From an uncultured Bacteroidales bacterium (GTDB lineage: Bacteria; Bacteroidota; Bacteroidia; Bacteroidales; Muribaculaceae), in assembly GCA_945828175.1 (NCBI GenBank), contig CALZQD010000054.1:1-8974 (forward strand): DNA of 8,974 bases, given 5' to 3'. Below are positions 1 through 7,164 of the stretch, one piece after another (position 1 is the first letter of the stretch; the number at the start of each line of letters is the position of its first letter). The translations under genes and the position numbers were made by a program. The notes under the pieces were generated by a model. The model was given only the letters and a program-made list of their open reading frames with translations. It had not been told where the DNA came from and ran no database searches.

Positions 1-15
1 CTTATCGTAAGAGCA

Positions 16-771
16 TTAGTCGCTCAGTTTCGCGCAGATGAACTCGCGGTTGAGGCGAGCAATGTTAGCCAACGATACTTGCTTCGGGCACTCGGCAGCG
101 CAGGCACCGGTGTTGGTGCAGTTGCCGAAGCCGAGTTCGTCCATCTTCTTGACCATGGCGCGCGCACGACGGCGACGTTCTACCTGGCCCTGGGGCAGGA
201 GTGCAAACTGGCTGACTTTGGCCGAGACGAAGAGCATGGCCGAGCCGTTCTTGCAGGCAGCGACGCAGGCGCCGCAGCCGATGCAGGTAGCAGAGTCCAT
301 TGCCATGTCGGCGATCTCTTTCGAGATGGGGGTATCGTTTGCGTCGGGAGCGCCGCCGCAGTTGAACGACACATAGCCGCCGGCCTGCTGAATTTTATCG
401 AAGGCGTTGCGGTCTACGATGAGGTCGCGGATCACGGGGAAGGCGGCAGAACGCCAGGGTTCGATCGTGATTGTGTCGCCATCGTTGAATTTGCGCATGT
501 GGAGCTGGCAGGTTGTGATGCCCTGAACGGGTCCGTGGGGGTGTCCGTTGATATAGAGCGAGCACATGCCGCAGATGCCTTCGCGGCAGTCGTTGTCGAA
601 GACGACGGGCTCTTCGTTCTGCTCTACGAGCTGCTGGTTGAGCATGTCGAGCATTTCGAGGAAGCTGCTGTCGGTCGAAACATTGTCAAGATGGTAGGTG
701 GCAAAGCAGCCTTTTTCTTTAGGACCGCGTTGACGCCAGATTTTCAGATTTACGCTGATAGTTTTTTCCAT
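16..771 (-). CDS. frdB: Fumarate reductase / succinate dehydrogenase iron-sulfur subunit
   Basis: This subunit carries electrons between the cytochrome b subunit and the flavoprotein through three iron-sulfur clusters, on the cytoplasmic face of the inner membrane. With the ATG at 771 the protein has 251 residues. The N-terminal ferredoxin-like domain binds [2Fe-2S] with C62, C67, C70 (motif CREGICGMC) and C88. The C-terminal domain has C163-x2-C166-x2-C169-x3-C173 and C218-x5-C224-x3-C228-P. By analogy with E. coli FrdB, C163, C166, C169 and C228 hold [4Fe-4S], and C173, C218 and C224 hold [3Fe-4S]. All eleven ligands are present. An in-frame TTG at 777 would add two residues. I prefer ATG because the resulting start, [14 protein letters not shown], matches the Bacteroides FrdB start as I remember it. 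The gene is last in frdCAB, 30 bases after frdA. Only 15 bases follow its stop, so no terminator can be judged. The sdhB name applies equally; sequence alone does not set the physiological direction. Confidence 0.96.
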   Translation of the reverse strand: MEKTISVNLKIWRQRGPKEKGCFATYHLDNVSTDSSFLEMLDMLNQQLVEQNEEPVVFDNDCREGICGMCSLYINGHPHGPVQGITTCQLHMRKFNDGDTITIEPWRSAAFPVIRDLIVDRNAFDKIQQAGGYVSFNCGGAPDANDTPISKEIADMAMDSATCIGCGACVAACKNGSAMLFVSAKVSQFALLPQGQVERRRRARAMVKKMDELGFGNCTNTGACAAECPKQVSLANIARLNREFICAKLSD

Positions 772-801
772 AATCAATGAATTATTGAGGCGTCGTCGCC
801 A

Positions 802-2829
802 TTAAGATTTATAGTTACGGGTCTGAACCTGGATGGCCTCGTATTTGAGAGGCTCTTTGATCAGAATGGGCTTCTCGTTGTCGCCGGTGTACTTCCAGCA
901 GCTGACATACATGTAGTCGGCGTCGTTACGCTGTGCTTCGCCGTCGGCTGTCTGATATTCTTCGCGGAAGTGGGCGCCGCACGATTCGTTGCGGTTGAGG
1001 GCGTCGATGGCCATCATCTTGGCGATGACGAGGAAGTCTTCGAGGCGGAGGGCCTTTTCGAGCTCGGTGTTGAGGTCGTCGGCGCTGCCCACGATGCGCA
1101 GGTCGCTGTAGAATTCCTTGCGTACTTCTTCGATTTCGTCTATAGCCTTGACGAGGCTCTGGAGTGTACGGCCCATGCCGACGAGGTTCCACATGACGTG
1201 GCCGAGACGTTTATGGATTTCGTCGGGCGATTTGGTACCCTTGATTGCCATGAGTTTGGCGATGCGGTCGCGGACGTCCTGCTCAGCTTTGTCGAATTCG
1301 GGAGCCGAAGTCGAGAAGCGGGGAACCTTGATCTGGTCGCTGAGGTAGTTCTGCATGGTGTAGGGCAGAACGAAGTAACCGTCGGCGAGACCCTGCATGA
1401 GGGCAGATGCGCCGAGGCGGTTGGCGCCGTGGTCAGAGAAGTTGCACTCGCCGATGGCGAAGAGGCCCTTGATTGATGTCTGGAGTTCGTAGTCGACCCA
1501 GATGCCGCCCATGGTGTAGTGGCTGGCGGGGAAGATCATCATCGGGGTGTGGTAGGGGTTGTCATCAGAGATCATCTGATACATGTCGAAGAGGTTGCCG
1601 TAGCGGTCGCGGACAACGTCTTCGCCCAGACGTTCGATGGCGTATTTGAAGTCGAGGTAGACGGCGTTGCCTGTGCCTACGCCATAGCCGGCGTCGCAGC
1701 GCTCTTTGGCGGCGCGGCTGGCGATGTCGCGGGGGCAGAGGTTACCGAATGCCGGGTAGCGGCGTTCGAGATAGAAGTCGCGGTCTTCGTCGGGGATATC
1801 GGTCGGTTTTTTCTTGCCGGCGCGGATGGCCTCGGCGTCTTCTTTTTTCTTGGGAACCCAGATGCGGCCGTCGTTACGGAGCGATTCGCTCATGAGGGTC
1901 AGCTTAGACTGGTCTTCGCCGTGGACGGGGATACAGGTGGGGTGAATCTGAGTGAAGGCGAGGTTGGCGAGGTATGCGCCCTTCTTGAAGGCCTGGATTG
2001 CGGCAGAGCCGTTGCAGCCCATGGCGTTTGTCGAGAGGAAGAAGGCGCGGCCGTAACCGCCGGTAGCGAGGACTACGGCGTGAGCGGCGTAGCGCTCGAT
2101 CTCACCTGTCACGAGGTTGCGGACGATGATACCGCGGGCGCGGCCGTCGATGATGACGACGTCGAGCATTTCGCGGCGGTTGAACGATTTAACTGTGCCT
2201 TTGTTGATCTGGCGGTTGAGCGAGGCATAGGCGCCGAGAAGAAGCTGCTGGCCTGTCTGGCCTTTGGCGTAGAATGTACGCGAAACCTGAGCGCCGCCGA
2301 ACGAACGGTTGGCGAGGAGGCCGCCGTATTCGCGGGCGAAGGGAACACCCTGCTGGACGCACTGGTCGATGATGTTGTTAGACACTTCGGCCAGACGGTA
2401 GACGTTGGCTTCGCGAGAGCGGAAGTCGCCGCCCTTGACGGTGTCGTAGAAGAGACGGTAGACAGAGTCGCCGTCGTTCTGATAGTTCTTGGCTGCGTTG
2501 ATACCGCCCTGAGCTGCGATAGAGTGAGCGCGGCGGGGGCTGTCCTGGATGCAGAAGTTATAGACGTTGAAGCCCATCTCGCCGAGCGACGATGCTGCCG
2601 AGGCGCCTGCCAGACCTGTGCCGACGACGATGATGTCGAGGTTGCGTTTGTTGGCGGGGTTGACGAGCTTCTGATGTGCCTTGTAGTTGGTCCATTTCTC
2701 AGCTACAGGGCCTTCGGGAATCTTTGAGTCGATCTGATATTCGGGAAGTTTCGATGATTCGATATCGGCGAAGTCCTTCATGATGGGGCTTGAATCGATC
2801 ATGCCCTCAAGGTTTTTGATGTTTGCCAT
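802..2829 (-). CDS. frdA: Fumarate reductase / succinate dehydrogenase flavoprotein subunit
   Basis: This is the catalytic subunit (675 residues) that interconverts fumarate and succinate at a covalently bound FAD. Visible landmarks in order are the dinucleotide-binding glycine motif [10 protein letters not shown] at 70-79, the motif AHSIAAQGG with H102 as the expected covalent FAD ligand, HPTCIP at 296-301, LCPRDIASR with R367 as the expected proton-shuttle arginine, HYTMGG with H437, and [10 protein letters not shown] with R471. The helical and C-terminal domains, including [14 protein letters not shown] near 614-627, are intact. The sequence is very close to Bacteroides FrdA. The start at 2829 lies 12 bases after the frdC stop with an A-rich leader and no Shine-Dalgarno. 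It gives about 30 residues ahead of the IDSKIPEGP segment, near which Bacteroides FrdA starts as I recall. In-frame ATGs at 2802 and 2781 are alternatives. Fumarate reduction is the likely main direction in an anaerobe, but this is inferred. Confidence 0.97.
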   Translation of the reverse strand: MANIKNLEGMIDSSPIMKDFADIESSKLPEYQIDSKIPEGPVAEKWTNYKAHQKLVNPANKRNLDIIVVGTGLAGASAASSLGEMGFNVYNFCIQDSPRRAHSIAAQGGINAAKNYQNDGDSVYRLFYDTVKGGDFRSREANVYRLAEVSNNIIDQCVQQGVPFAREYGGLLANRSFGGAQVSRTFYAKGQTGQQLLLGAYASLNRQINKGTVKSFNRREMLDVVIIDGRARGIIVRNLVTGEIERYAAHAVVLATGGYGRAFFLSTNAMGCNGSAAIQAFKKGAYLANLAFTQIHPTCIPVHGEDQSKLTLMSESLRNDGRIWVPKKKEDAEAIRAGKKKPTDIPDEDRDFYLERRYPAFGNLCPRDIASRAAKERCDAGYGVGTGNAVYLDFKYAIERLGEDVVRDRYGNLFDMYQMISDDNPYHTPMMIFPASHYTMGGIWVDYELQTSIKGLFAIGECNFSDHGANRLGASALMQGLADGYFVLPYTMQNYLSDQIKVPRFSTSAPEFDKAEQDVRDRIAKLMAIKGTKSPDEIHKRLGHVMWNLVGMGRTLQSLVKAIDEIEEVRKEFYSDLRIVGSADDLNTELEKALRLEDFLVIAKMMAIDALNRNESCGAHFREEYQTADGEAQRNDADYMYVSCWKYTGDNEKPILIKEPLKYEAIQVQTRNYKS

Positions 2830-2841
2830 ATTTCTGAGAAA

Positions 2842-3861
2842 TTATTGTGCGGGTTGATTATTTTTGAGAGTCTCGGCATATTTGACGTTGCGCTCGATGT
2901 TGACTTTGAACTGACGGAGTTCTGACATTTCGGGAACGGTGACGTCGGGACACTGTTTTGTGTAGCAGCTGTCGATGAGAGCTGCTTCTTTGACGAACTC
3001 GGCACCTTTAGTGGTGAGGAACTCGATCTGACCCCACTGGTCGTTGGGGTCGGCGTCTTTGAACTGCTCGGTGGCCTGGGCCTGGAAGTTCTCGATAGCA
3101 GCCTGAGCTTTGGCACCCCAGAATTCGCCGTACTGTTCCTGAAGGGCGATGTCGGTGGTGTAGAAGTTGTTCTGAGCCTTGACGGTGAAGACTACGGCCT
3201 GGATGATGAAGAGGGCGATGACGATAGATGTCCACCAGCAGCCGATGGTCTTGAGACGGTTGATCCAGATGTTGCTGTCCCAGCCGATTGTGTGGAACAT
3301 CGACCAGAAACCGTGGTTCATGTGGAACCAGAGGGCTACGAAGCCGATGATGTAGACGATCGGAGTCCAGATCTGCTGGAATGCGAGCTGGATGAAGAGT
3401 GAGCCGAAGACGGGAGCGGCGGGTGCGCCGTTGACGCTCTGCCATGTGGCGGGGTCGTGCGACACGATTTCCTGCAGCTGCATCTTTGCCCAGAACTGGA
3501 TGAGGTGGACAATGAGGAAGGCGATGACAACGATGCCGAGGACGAGCATGTTTTTAGAAGACCATTCGACCTGGGGCGGACGTGATGTCACGGCGTAGCG
3601 GTCGTTGCCGCGGGCTTTACGGTTCTGAATTGTCAGCCAGCAGGCATAGATGATGTGGATGATGAAGAGCAGAGCCAGGCCGAGCGAGGCAACCAGGGCA
3701 TACCAGTTGGCGCCGAGGAACTCACACACCTGATTGTATGCCACGGGCCAGAAGATGGCCACGGCATTCATCAACACGTGAAAAGTTACGAATAGGACGA
3801 GGCAAACGCCCGTGATTGCCATCACGAACTTCCTTCCTATAGATGAGCTTGTTAACCACAT
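2842..3861 (-). CDS. frdC: Fumarate reductase / succinate dehydrogenase cytochrome b subunit (b558 type) with long C-terminal extension
   Basis: This is the di-heme membrane anchor that exchanges electrons with menaquinone and holds FrdA/FrdB at the membrane. Five hydrophobic helices lie near residues 13-35, 52-78, 104-124, 162-182 and 206-228. Histidines fit the four heme ligands of the B. subtilis SdhC/Wolinella FrdC type: H28 in helix 1, H69 in helix 2, H119 in helix 3, and H180 or H183 (WFHMNHGFWS) in helix 4. The opening MWLTSSSIGRK and the block CEFLGANWYALVAS are typical of Bacteroidales members. The protein has 339 residues, whereas relatives I know are about 230 and end just after helix 5. 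The extra residues, about 229-339, are hydrophilic and mostly helical-looking and contain a C299-x4-C304 pair. With the N terminus inside and five helices, this tail should be periplasmic. It is the first gene of frdCAB, with a promoter candidate about 60 bases upstream. Confidence 0.95.
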   Translation of the reverse strand: MWLTSSSIGRKFVMAITGVCLVLFVTFHVLMNAVAIFWPVAYNQVCEFLGANWYALVASLGLALLFIIHIIYACWLTIQNRKARGNDRYAVTSRPPQVEWSSKNMLVLGIVVIAFLIVHLIQFWAKMQLQEIVSHDPATWQSVNGAPAAPVFGSLFIQLAFQQIWTPIVYIIGFVALWFHMNHGFWSMFHTIGWDSNIWINRLKTIGCWWTSIVIALFIIQAVVFTVKAQNNFYTTDIALQEQYGEFWGAKAQAAIENFQAQATEQFKDADPNDQWGQIEFLTTKGAEFVKEAALIDSCYTKQCPDVTVPEMSELRQFKVNIERNVKYAETLKNNQPAQ

Positions 3862-3925
3862 AAGATGATTGATTTTAGGATTAAGTTATTATTGGATTTT
3901 TATGTATAGTCTTTCGTTAATTCTG

Positions 3926-3956
3926 CAAATTTAATCTAAAAACGCGGATTGGCAAT
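3926..3956 (-). promoter_or_regulatory. Candidate Bacteroidetes-type promoter of frdCAB
   Basis: Reading the minus strand, TAAATTTG (3933-3926) matches the Bacteroides -7 consensus TAnnTTTG exactly. ATTG (3956-3953) lies 19 bases upstream and is close to the -33 consensus TTTG. Transcription would start near 3918-3920 and leave a leader of about 57 bases before the frdC ATG. The site lies in the only sizeable gap between the CHAT-CHASE2 gene set and the frd genes, where a new transcription unit is expected. The match was found by eye; AT-rich DNA can give chance matches. Confidence 0.55.
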
Positions 3957-3958
3957 AA

Positions 3959-3978
3959 TTAAAGAAAAAATTCTTTAA
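3959..3978. repeat. AT-rich perfect inverted repeat between operons
   Basis: TTAAAGAA (3959-3966), a four-base A spacer, and TTCTTTAA (3971-3978) form a perfect 8-base inverted repeat. It begins 14 bases downstream of the stop of the FecR-like gene and ends two bases before the possible -33 element of the frd promoter. It could be a weak terminator of the upstream operon or a binding site for a dimeric regulator. As a terminator it is poor: the stem has only one G/C pair and no clean U-run follows on the minus strand. The rest of the 131-base gap (3862-3992) is AT-rich, and I see nothing else in it apart from the promoter candidate. Confidence 0.35.
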
Positions 3979-3992
3979 AAAATGTCGATAAA

Positions 3993-4676
3993 TTATTCTG
4001 AAATGACGATGACGGTCATCGAGTCGCTGAGGGTGAGCCGGCGTCCGGACGAGCTGTCGATATAGTCGACGGTGACGATAACCTGGGCGCGCGGCGAGGC
4101 TCCGGCAATGCCGTCGAAGGCGGCTGCGGGGAGGACGAGGGTGTCGCCGCGGCGCTCGAAGGAGGCGCGGCGCTGTCCCGTCGGCGTGGCGAACGAGGCT
4201 TCGAGGCGGCGGCTGTCGTCGACCGCCAGGCGCGAGGCTATGGCGATGTCGGTGTCGGCGTCGCCGGGCATGATGTAGAAGGTGCGCGAGAGGCTCTCGC
4301 CGAGGCCGCCGGTGAGCTCGTTCTCGGGGGCGCGGGTCGAGCATTTGCGTATCTCGGAGAAGTATGAGACGACCTTGTCCCAGAAGCCGCGCTCGCTGCG
4401 CTTTGCGGGCGGGGCGGGGATGATTTGGGTGCGGCGGGTGGTCATGTTATAGAGCTTGATGTAGCGGCTCCGGCCGCGGTCTTCGTCCCATTGGCTGACG
4501 ATGCGGCTGAGGTCGCTGACGGTCGAGCCGACTCGTAGCTCGACGCCGTCGATGCTGTGGCTGCCGCCGCGAATCTCGCTGATGCGGTAGGTGTCGGCCG
4601 CGGCGGGGAGGAGTGTGGCGAGGGCAATGACGGCTACGGCCGCGAGCCTGACAAGAGTTTGCATTTTTCGATCCAT
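3993..4676 (-). CDS. Secreted protein with FecR-like N-terminal pattern, in CHAT-CHASE2 gene set
   Basis: I do not recognise this 227-residue protein as a named family. It starts with a clear signal peptide: MDRK, then a hydrophobic run at 9-25 ending LLPAAA-D, so cleavage is likely after A27. Residues about 29-85 (YRISEIRGG, DGVELRVGSTVSD, then a beta-rich stretch) resemble FecR-type periplasmic domains, where a short beta strand is followed by 'DG..L.VGd'. This is pattern recognition, not a search result. The C-terminal half is beta-rich (SRTFYIMPGDADTDIAI, VIVTVDYID) and contains one cysteine, C112. The start is ambiguous between ATG 4676 and ATG 4664 (223 residues); both precede the hydrophobic core. 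The gene overlaps the 3' end of the CHASE2 gene by 43 bases, which suggests translational coupling. In-frame sequence further upstream is Arg/Pro-rich shadow of the CHASE2 gene and not part of this protein. It is the last gene of the set. Confidence 0.8.
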   Translation of the reverse strand: MDRKMQTLVRLAAVAVIALATLLPAAADTYRISEIRGGSHSIDGVELRVGSTVSDLSRIVSQWDEDRGRSRYIKLYNMTTRRTQIIPAPPAKRSERGFWDKVVSYFSEIRKCSTRAPENELTGGLGESLSRTFYIMPGDADTDIAIASRLAVDDSRRLEASFATPTGQRRASFERRGDTLVLPAAAFDGIAGASPRAQVIVTVDYIDSSSGRRLTLSDSMTVIVISE

Positions 4677-5866
4677 AAGCTTATCAGTGAGAAGTATAAC
4701 GATGGCAGGACGATGCTGTAGATGATGCCTGCAGTGAGGTAGATCAGCAGCGAGAGCAGGCTCAGCACCACCGAGAAGCCGACGAGGCTGAAGAGGAAGC
4801 GCAGCGCCGTCGACTTGCGGCGTCGCAGCGCCGGAATCATGTCGATGGGCGACTGATGCTTTATAAGGCTCAGCGCGATAACGAAATAAATCACGAACAG
4901 CAGCGCCGTGTAGAGCCACGAAATCTTGTGGCGTCCCTGCGAGAGGCTGATGTAGGCGTTGAGGTTGATGAGCGAGCCGGCGAGCTGGCCTATGCTCGTG
5001 TCGTGGACGTCGTTGTCGAAGTCGCCGATGACGACGATGCGGTCGGCGACATACTCGCGGATGCGGTCGACGCTGTCGGGGTCGGCGAGGAGGTCGACGC
5101 CGAGGTTGAGATAATAGTAGTCGGCAGGCATGAGTCCGTCGGTTTCGAGGGCGCGGTCGAAGACGCGGACGGGATAGTCGAGAAAGAGGCTGCGCATGCA
5201 CAGGGCACTGCCGTCGAAGGTCAGCGGGCCGAAGGTAGAGATGCGGCCGCCGTTGAGGGCAGAATACATGGCCGAGGCCATCGACGGCCGGTCGCCGTGG
5301 ACGATGGGATATTTGACGGCGTTCGACTCGAAGGCCGTGATGTTATAGTCGCCGAAGGCTGCCTTGTCGGCCGGGACGTCGGCGACAGGGTCAGAGCCTT
5401 CGTGGACGGCGAAGGCGATGCGGTCCATCGAGCCGATGAGGTCGAAGAGAGCCAGCGACACCGAGTCGCTCACGATGTCGTCGTCAAACCTGACATCGAG
5501 CATTATATATTTGTATCCGCCGTCTTTGGCGGCCTTGAGGAAGTCGAGGAGCTTGCGGCGGTCGGTGAGGGCGATGCGGCCCGAGGGCGCGCGGCGGTTG
5601 TCGCCGGGAATAGTGTTGTAGAGACGGCCGTCATAGTCGACGAGGGTCTTGTCGTAGGCCACGTTGACCAGGGCTATCGAGTCGGGCAGGTGGTTGCGGC
5701 GGCCGTTGAAGATGAAGCCGATGCGCTCGGTCCATACCTGAGCCGAGACGTCGCCGCCAAAAGAGTAGGGCAGCGAGTTGAAGAGGTAGCTCAGGCAGAG
5801 GAGCACGACGGCGACAGCGGCGGCCGAGCCGGTGAGAATAAGAGTATTTCGGTCGGGACGTTTCAT
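4634..5866 (-). CDS. Membrane protein with periplasmic CHASE2 sensor domain, no output domain
   Basis: This is a 410-residue inner-membrane protein with CHASE2 architecture: one N-terminal helix (about 8-29), a periplasmic domain of about 285 residues, then three helices (about 317-335, 354-378, 379-398). The diagnostic part is DRIVVIGDFDNDVHDT (275-290) followed by LAGSLINLNAYISLSQG (295-311), which corresponds to the CHASE2 pattern of a 'vviIG' strand, a D..DTp..G turn and an 'iNa..ls' helix just before the membrane. CHASE2 normally sits in front of a kinase, cyclase or similar cytoplasmic domain. Here only about 11 residues (EKCKLLSGSRP) follow the last helix, so any signal must pass through a partner. 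ATG 5866 overlaps the TGA of the upstream gene as TGATG, so translation is probably coupled. Ligand unknown. The family call rests on topology and the motif read by eye. Confidence 0.82.
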   Translation of the reverse strand: MKRPDRNTLILTGSAAAVAVVLLCLSYLFNSLPYSFGGDVSAQVWTERIGFIFNGRRNHLPDSIALVNVAYDKTLVDYDGRLYNTIPGDNRRAPSGRIALTDRRKLLDFLKAAKDGGYKYIMLDVRFDDDIVSDSVSLALFDLIGSMDRIAFAVHEGSDPVADVPADKAAFGDYNITAFESNAVKYPIVHGDRPSMASAMYSALNGGRISTFGPLTFDGSALCMRSLFLDYPVRVFDRALETDGLMPADYYYLNLGVDLLADPDSVDRIREYVADRIVVIGDFDNDVHDTSIGQLAGSLINLNAYISLSQGRHKISWLYTALLFVIYFVIALSLIKHQSPIDMIPALRRRKSTALRFLFSLVGFSVVLSLLSLLIYLTAGIIYSIVLPSLYFSLISLWIEKCKLLSGSRP

Positions 5867-7137
5867 CAGGGACGCTTGGCCTGGGCTTTCGAGGGCGCGG
5901 CAGCGCCGCCGCCGTTGATGAGACGGTTGAGTTCCTGGGTCTCATACTGTATGATAACAGTCTTCGAGGGCTCGAGGAGGGTGCTGATCCAGTTTGAGCC
6001 GGCATACTGTACGCCGACGACCTCGAGGACGCTGCGCCAGGCCGATTTCGAGGGCTTGCGCTTCGAGATGAGCTTCCACTCGGGGCCCCAGATGTCTTTG
6101 TCCCACTTGCCGTCGGTCATGTAGTAGTCGGGATTGATGCGGCAGGTCTCGGCGATCTGCATCTCGACCTTATACTGGCCCGTGCCCCACGAGTCGGCGG
6201 CTGAGTTCATGTCGTTAGTGCCGACATATGAGCGCGGCACGAGGAAACAGTCGCCCTTGACCGAGACGTGCTTGGCGCGGTCGGCGGGGTTCGACGACGA
6301 GTAGGTGAAGATGCCGTCGCTGTCGAGCTTGTCGGGGTCGATTGACGCCACAATCTCGAAAGAGCCGAGCGGCTGGTCGTTGTAGACCTGCATCGCCTGG
6401 GTTATCCACGACGAGGTGATGTCGGCCTTGACGATGAATTTCAGGTCTTTGCGCTTCTCGAACGAGAACGGTATGCGGGTGCTGATGTCGGTGCCGAGCG
6501 AGTCGTTAGGCAGGTCGCAGAGGGCGAAGTTGAATCGCAGCGAGTCGACATAGACCTCGAATTTCGAGTGGTTGAGCATGCGCATGCGTCCGATCGAGTC
6601 GGTGCGGACCTTGCATGAGACATAGAAGACCTCTTCTTCGGCGGGGCGGCCTTCGGCGTCGGTGTATTCGATGACCTGACGGCAGCCGAAGCCGTTGAAA
6701 AACATACTGCTCGGGTCGAGTGGACCTACCGACGAGGGTTCGCGGTAGAAGTCGAGAATCTCCATCTGCATCGGCAGGACGCGGATGAAGGTCGACTCGC
6801 CCATGACGGCTTTCTGCCATTTGGGCTGCTTGTTTTCGCCGGCTTTCATCAGGGCGTTGATGCCGAGTTCGAGGAGGCTCGTCGAGGCACCGATTGCCTG
6901 GCCGACGAAGGTCGAGCGGTAGACTCCGGCGATGTCGGTCAGGAGGGCACGGTTGCCGCGCGAGGCTTCGAGGCCGCGGTTGAAGGCGTTGACGGTCGAG
7001 TCGTTGCCTTCGTTGACGATGAGTTCGTATTTGCGCTGTCCGACAATGGTGCCGGTGTTGTTGTCGTTGACCTGAGCCGTAGAGGCGAGGGAGTGCATGA
7101 TGATGGCGCTTGCTAAGGTTAAGGCCTTGATTTTCAT
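5866..7137 (-). CDS. Secreted protein of unknown family in CHAT-CHASE2 gene set
   Basis: I do not recognise this 423-residue protein. It starts MKIKALTLAS and has a signal peptide with likely cleavage at STA-Q (after A21); no lipobox cysteine is seen, so it is probably periplasmic or exported. Residues 28-110 look helical and contain a glycine/alanine-rich stretch (VGQAIGASTSLLELGINALMKAG, about 78-100) that could be amphipathic or membrane-associated. Residues about 115-400 are beta-rich, with five cysteines (C152, C175, C207, C297, C332) and several aromatic motifs such as WDKDIWGPEW (345-354). The tail (GGGAAAPSKAQAKRP) is low complexity. It follows the CHAT gene by 27 bases and overlaps the CHASE2 start codon by one base, so it belongs to the same operon. 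Being exported and placed between a protease-like gene and a sensor, it is a candidate partner of either. That is inference from position only. Confidence 0.85.
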   Translation of the reverse strand: MKIKALTLASAIIMHSLASTAQVNDNNTGTIVGQRKYELIVNEGNDSTVNAFNRGLEASRGNRALLTDIAGVYRSTFVGQAIGASTSLLELGINALMKAGENKQPKWQKAVMGESTFIRVLPMQMEILDFYREPSSVGPLDPSSMFFNGFGCRQVIEYTDAEGRPAEEEVFYVSCKVRTDSIGRMRMLNHSKFEVYVDSLRFNFALCDLPNDSLGTDISTRIPFSFEKRKDLKFIVKADITSSWITQAMQVYNDQPLGSFEIVASIDPDKLDSDGIFTYSSSNPADRAKHVSVKGDCFLVPRSYVGTNDMNSAADSWGTGQYKVEMQIAETCRINPDYYMTDGKWDKDIWGPEWKLISKRKPSKSAWRSVLEVVGVQYAGSNWISTLLEPSKTVIIQYETQELNRLINGGGAAAPSKAQAKRP

Positions 7138-7164
7138 AAGGAGGTCGTCGTTAATGAGTGGTTT

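Noticed and set aside
772..777. TTG at 777 as the frdB start
   Set aside because: An ATG follows two codons later and matches the start expected from Bacteroides FrdB; nothing favours TTG.
79..780. Plus-strand frame opposite frdB
   Set aside because: frdB is unmistakable from its eleven cluster cysteines; the antisense product has no recognisable features.
1519..2727. Long plus-strand reading frame (about 400 codons) opposite frdA
   Set aside because: It lies wholly antisense to a highly conserved flavoprotein gene. The product is Val/Ala/Asp/Glu-biased, as expected when a GC-rich gene with few rare codons is read backwards.
4008..4020. Short palindrome GATGACGGTCATC near the end of the FecR-like gene
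   Set aside because: It is inside coding sequence, has only 6-base arms with no room for a loop, and no T-run follows; probably chance.
4677..5201. Arg/Pro-rich upstream extension in frame with the FecR-like gene
   Set aside because: It overlaps the CHASE2 gene in another frame, has shadow composition, and the signal peptide starting at 4676 or 4664 marks the true N terminus.
4856..6124. Long plus-strand reading frame (about 420 codons) opposite the CHASE2 gene and the end of the secreted-protein gene
   Set aside because: It is antisense shadow with a low-complexity V/E/D-rich product spanning two genes; signal peptide, membrane helices and motifs are all on the minus strand.
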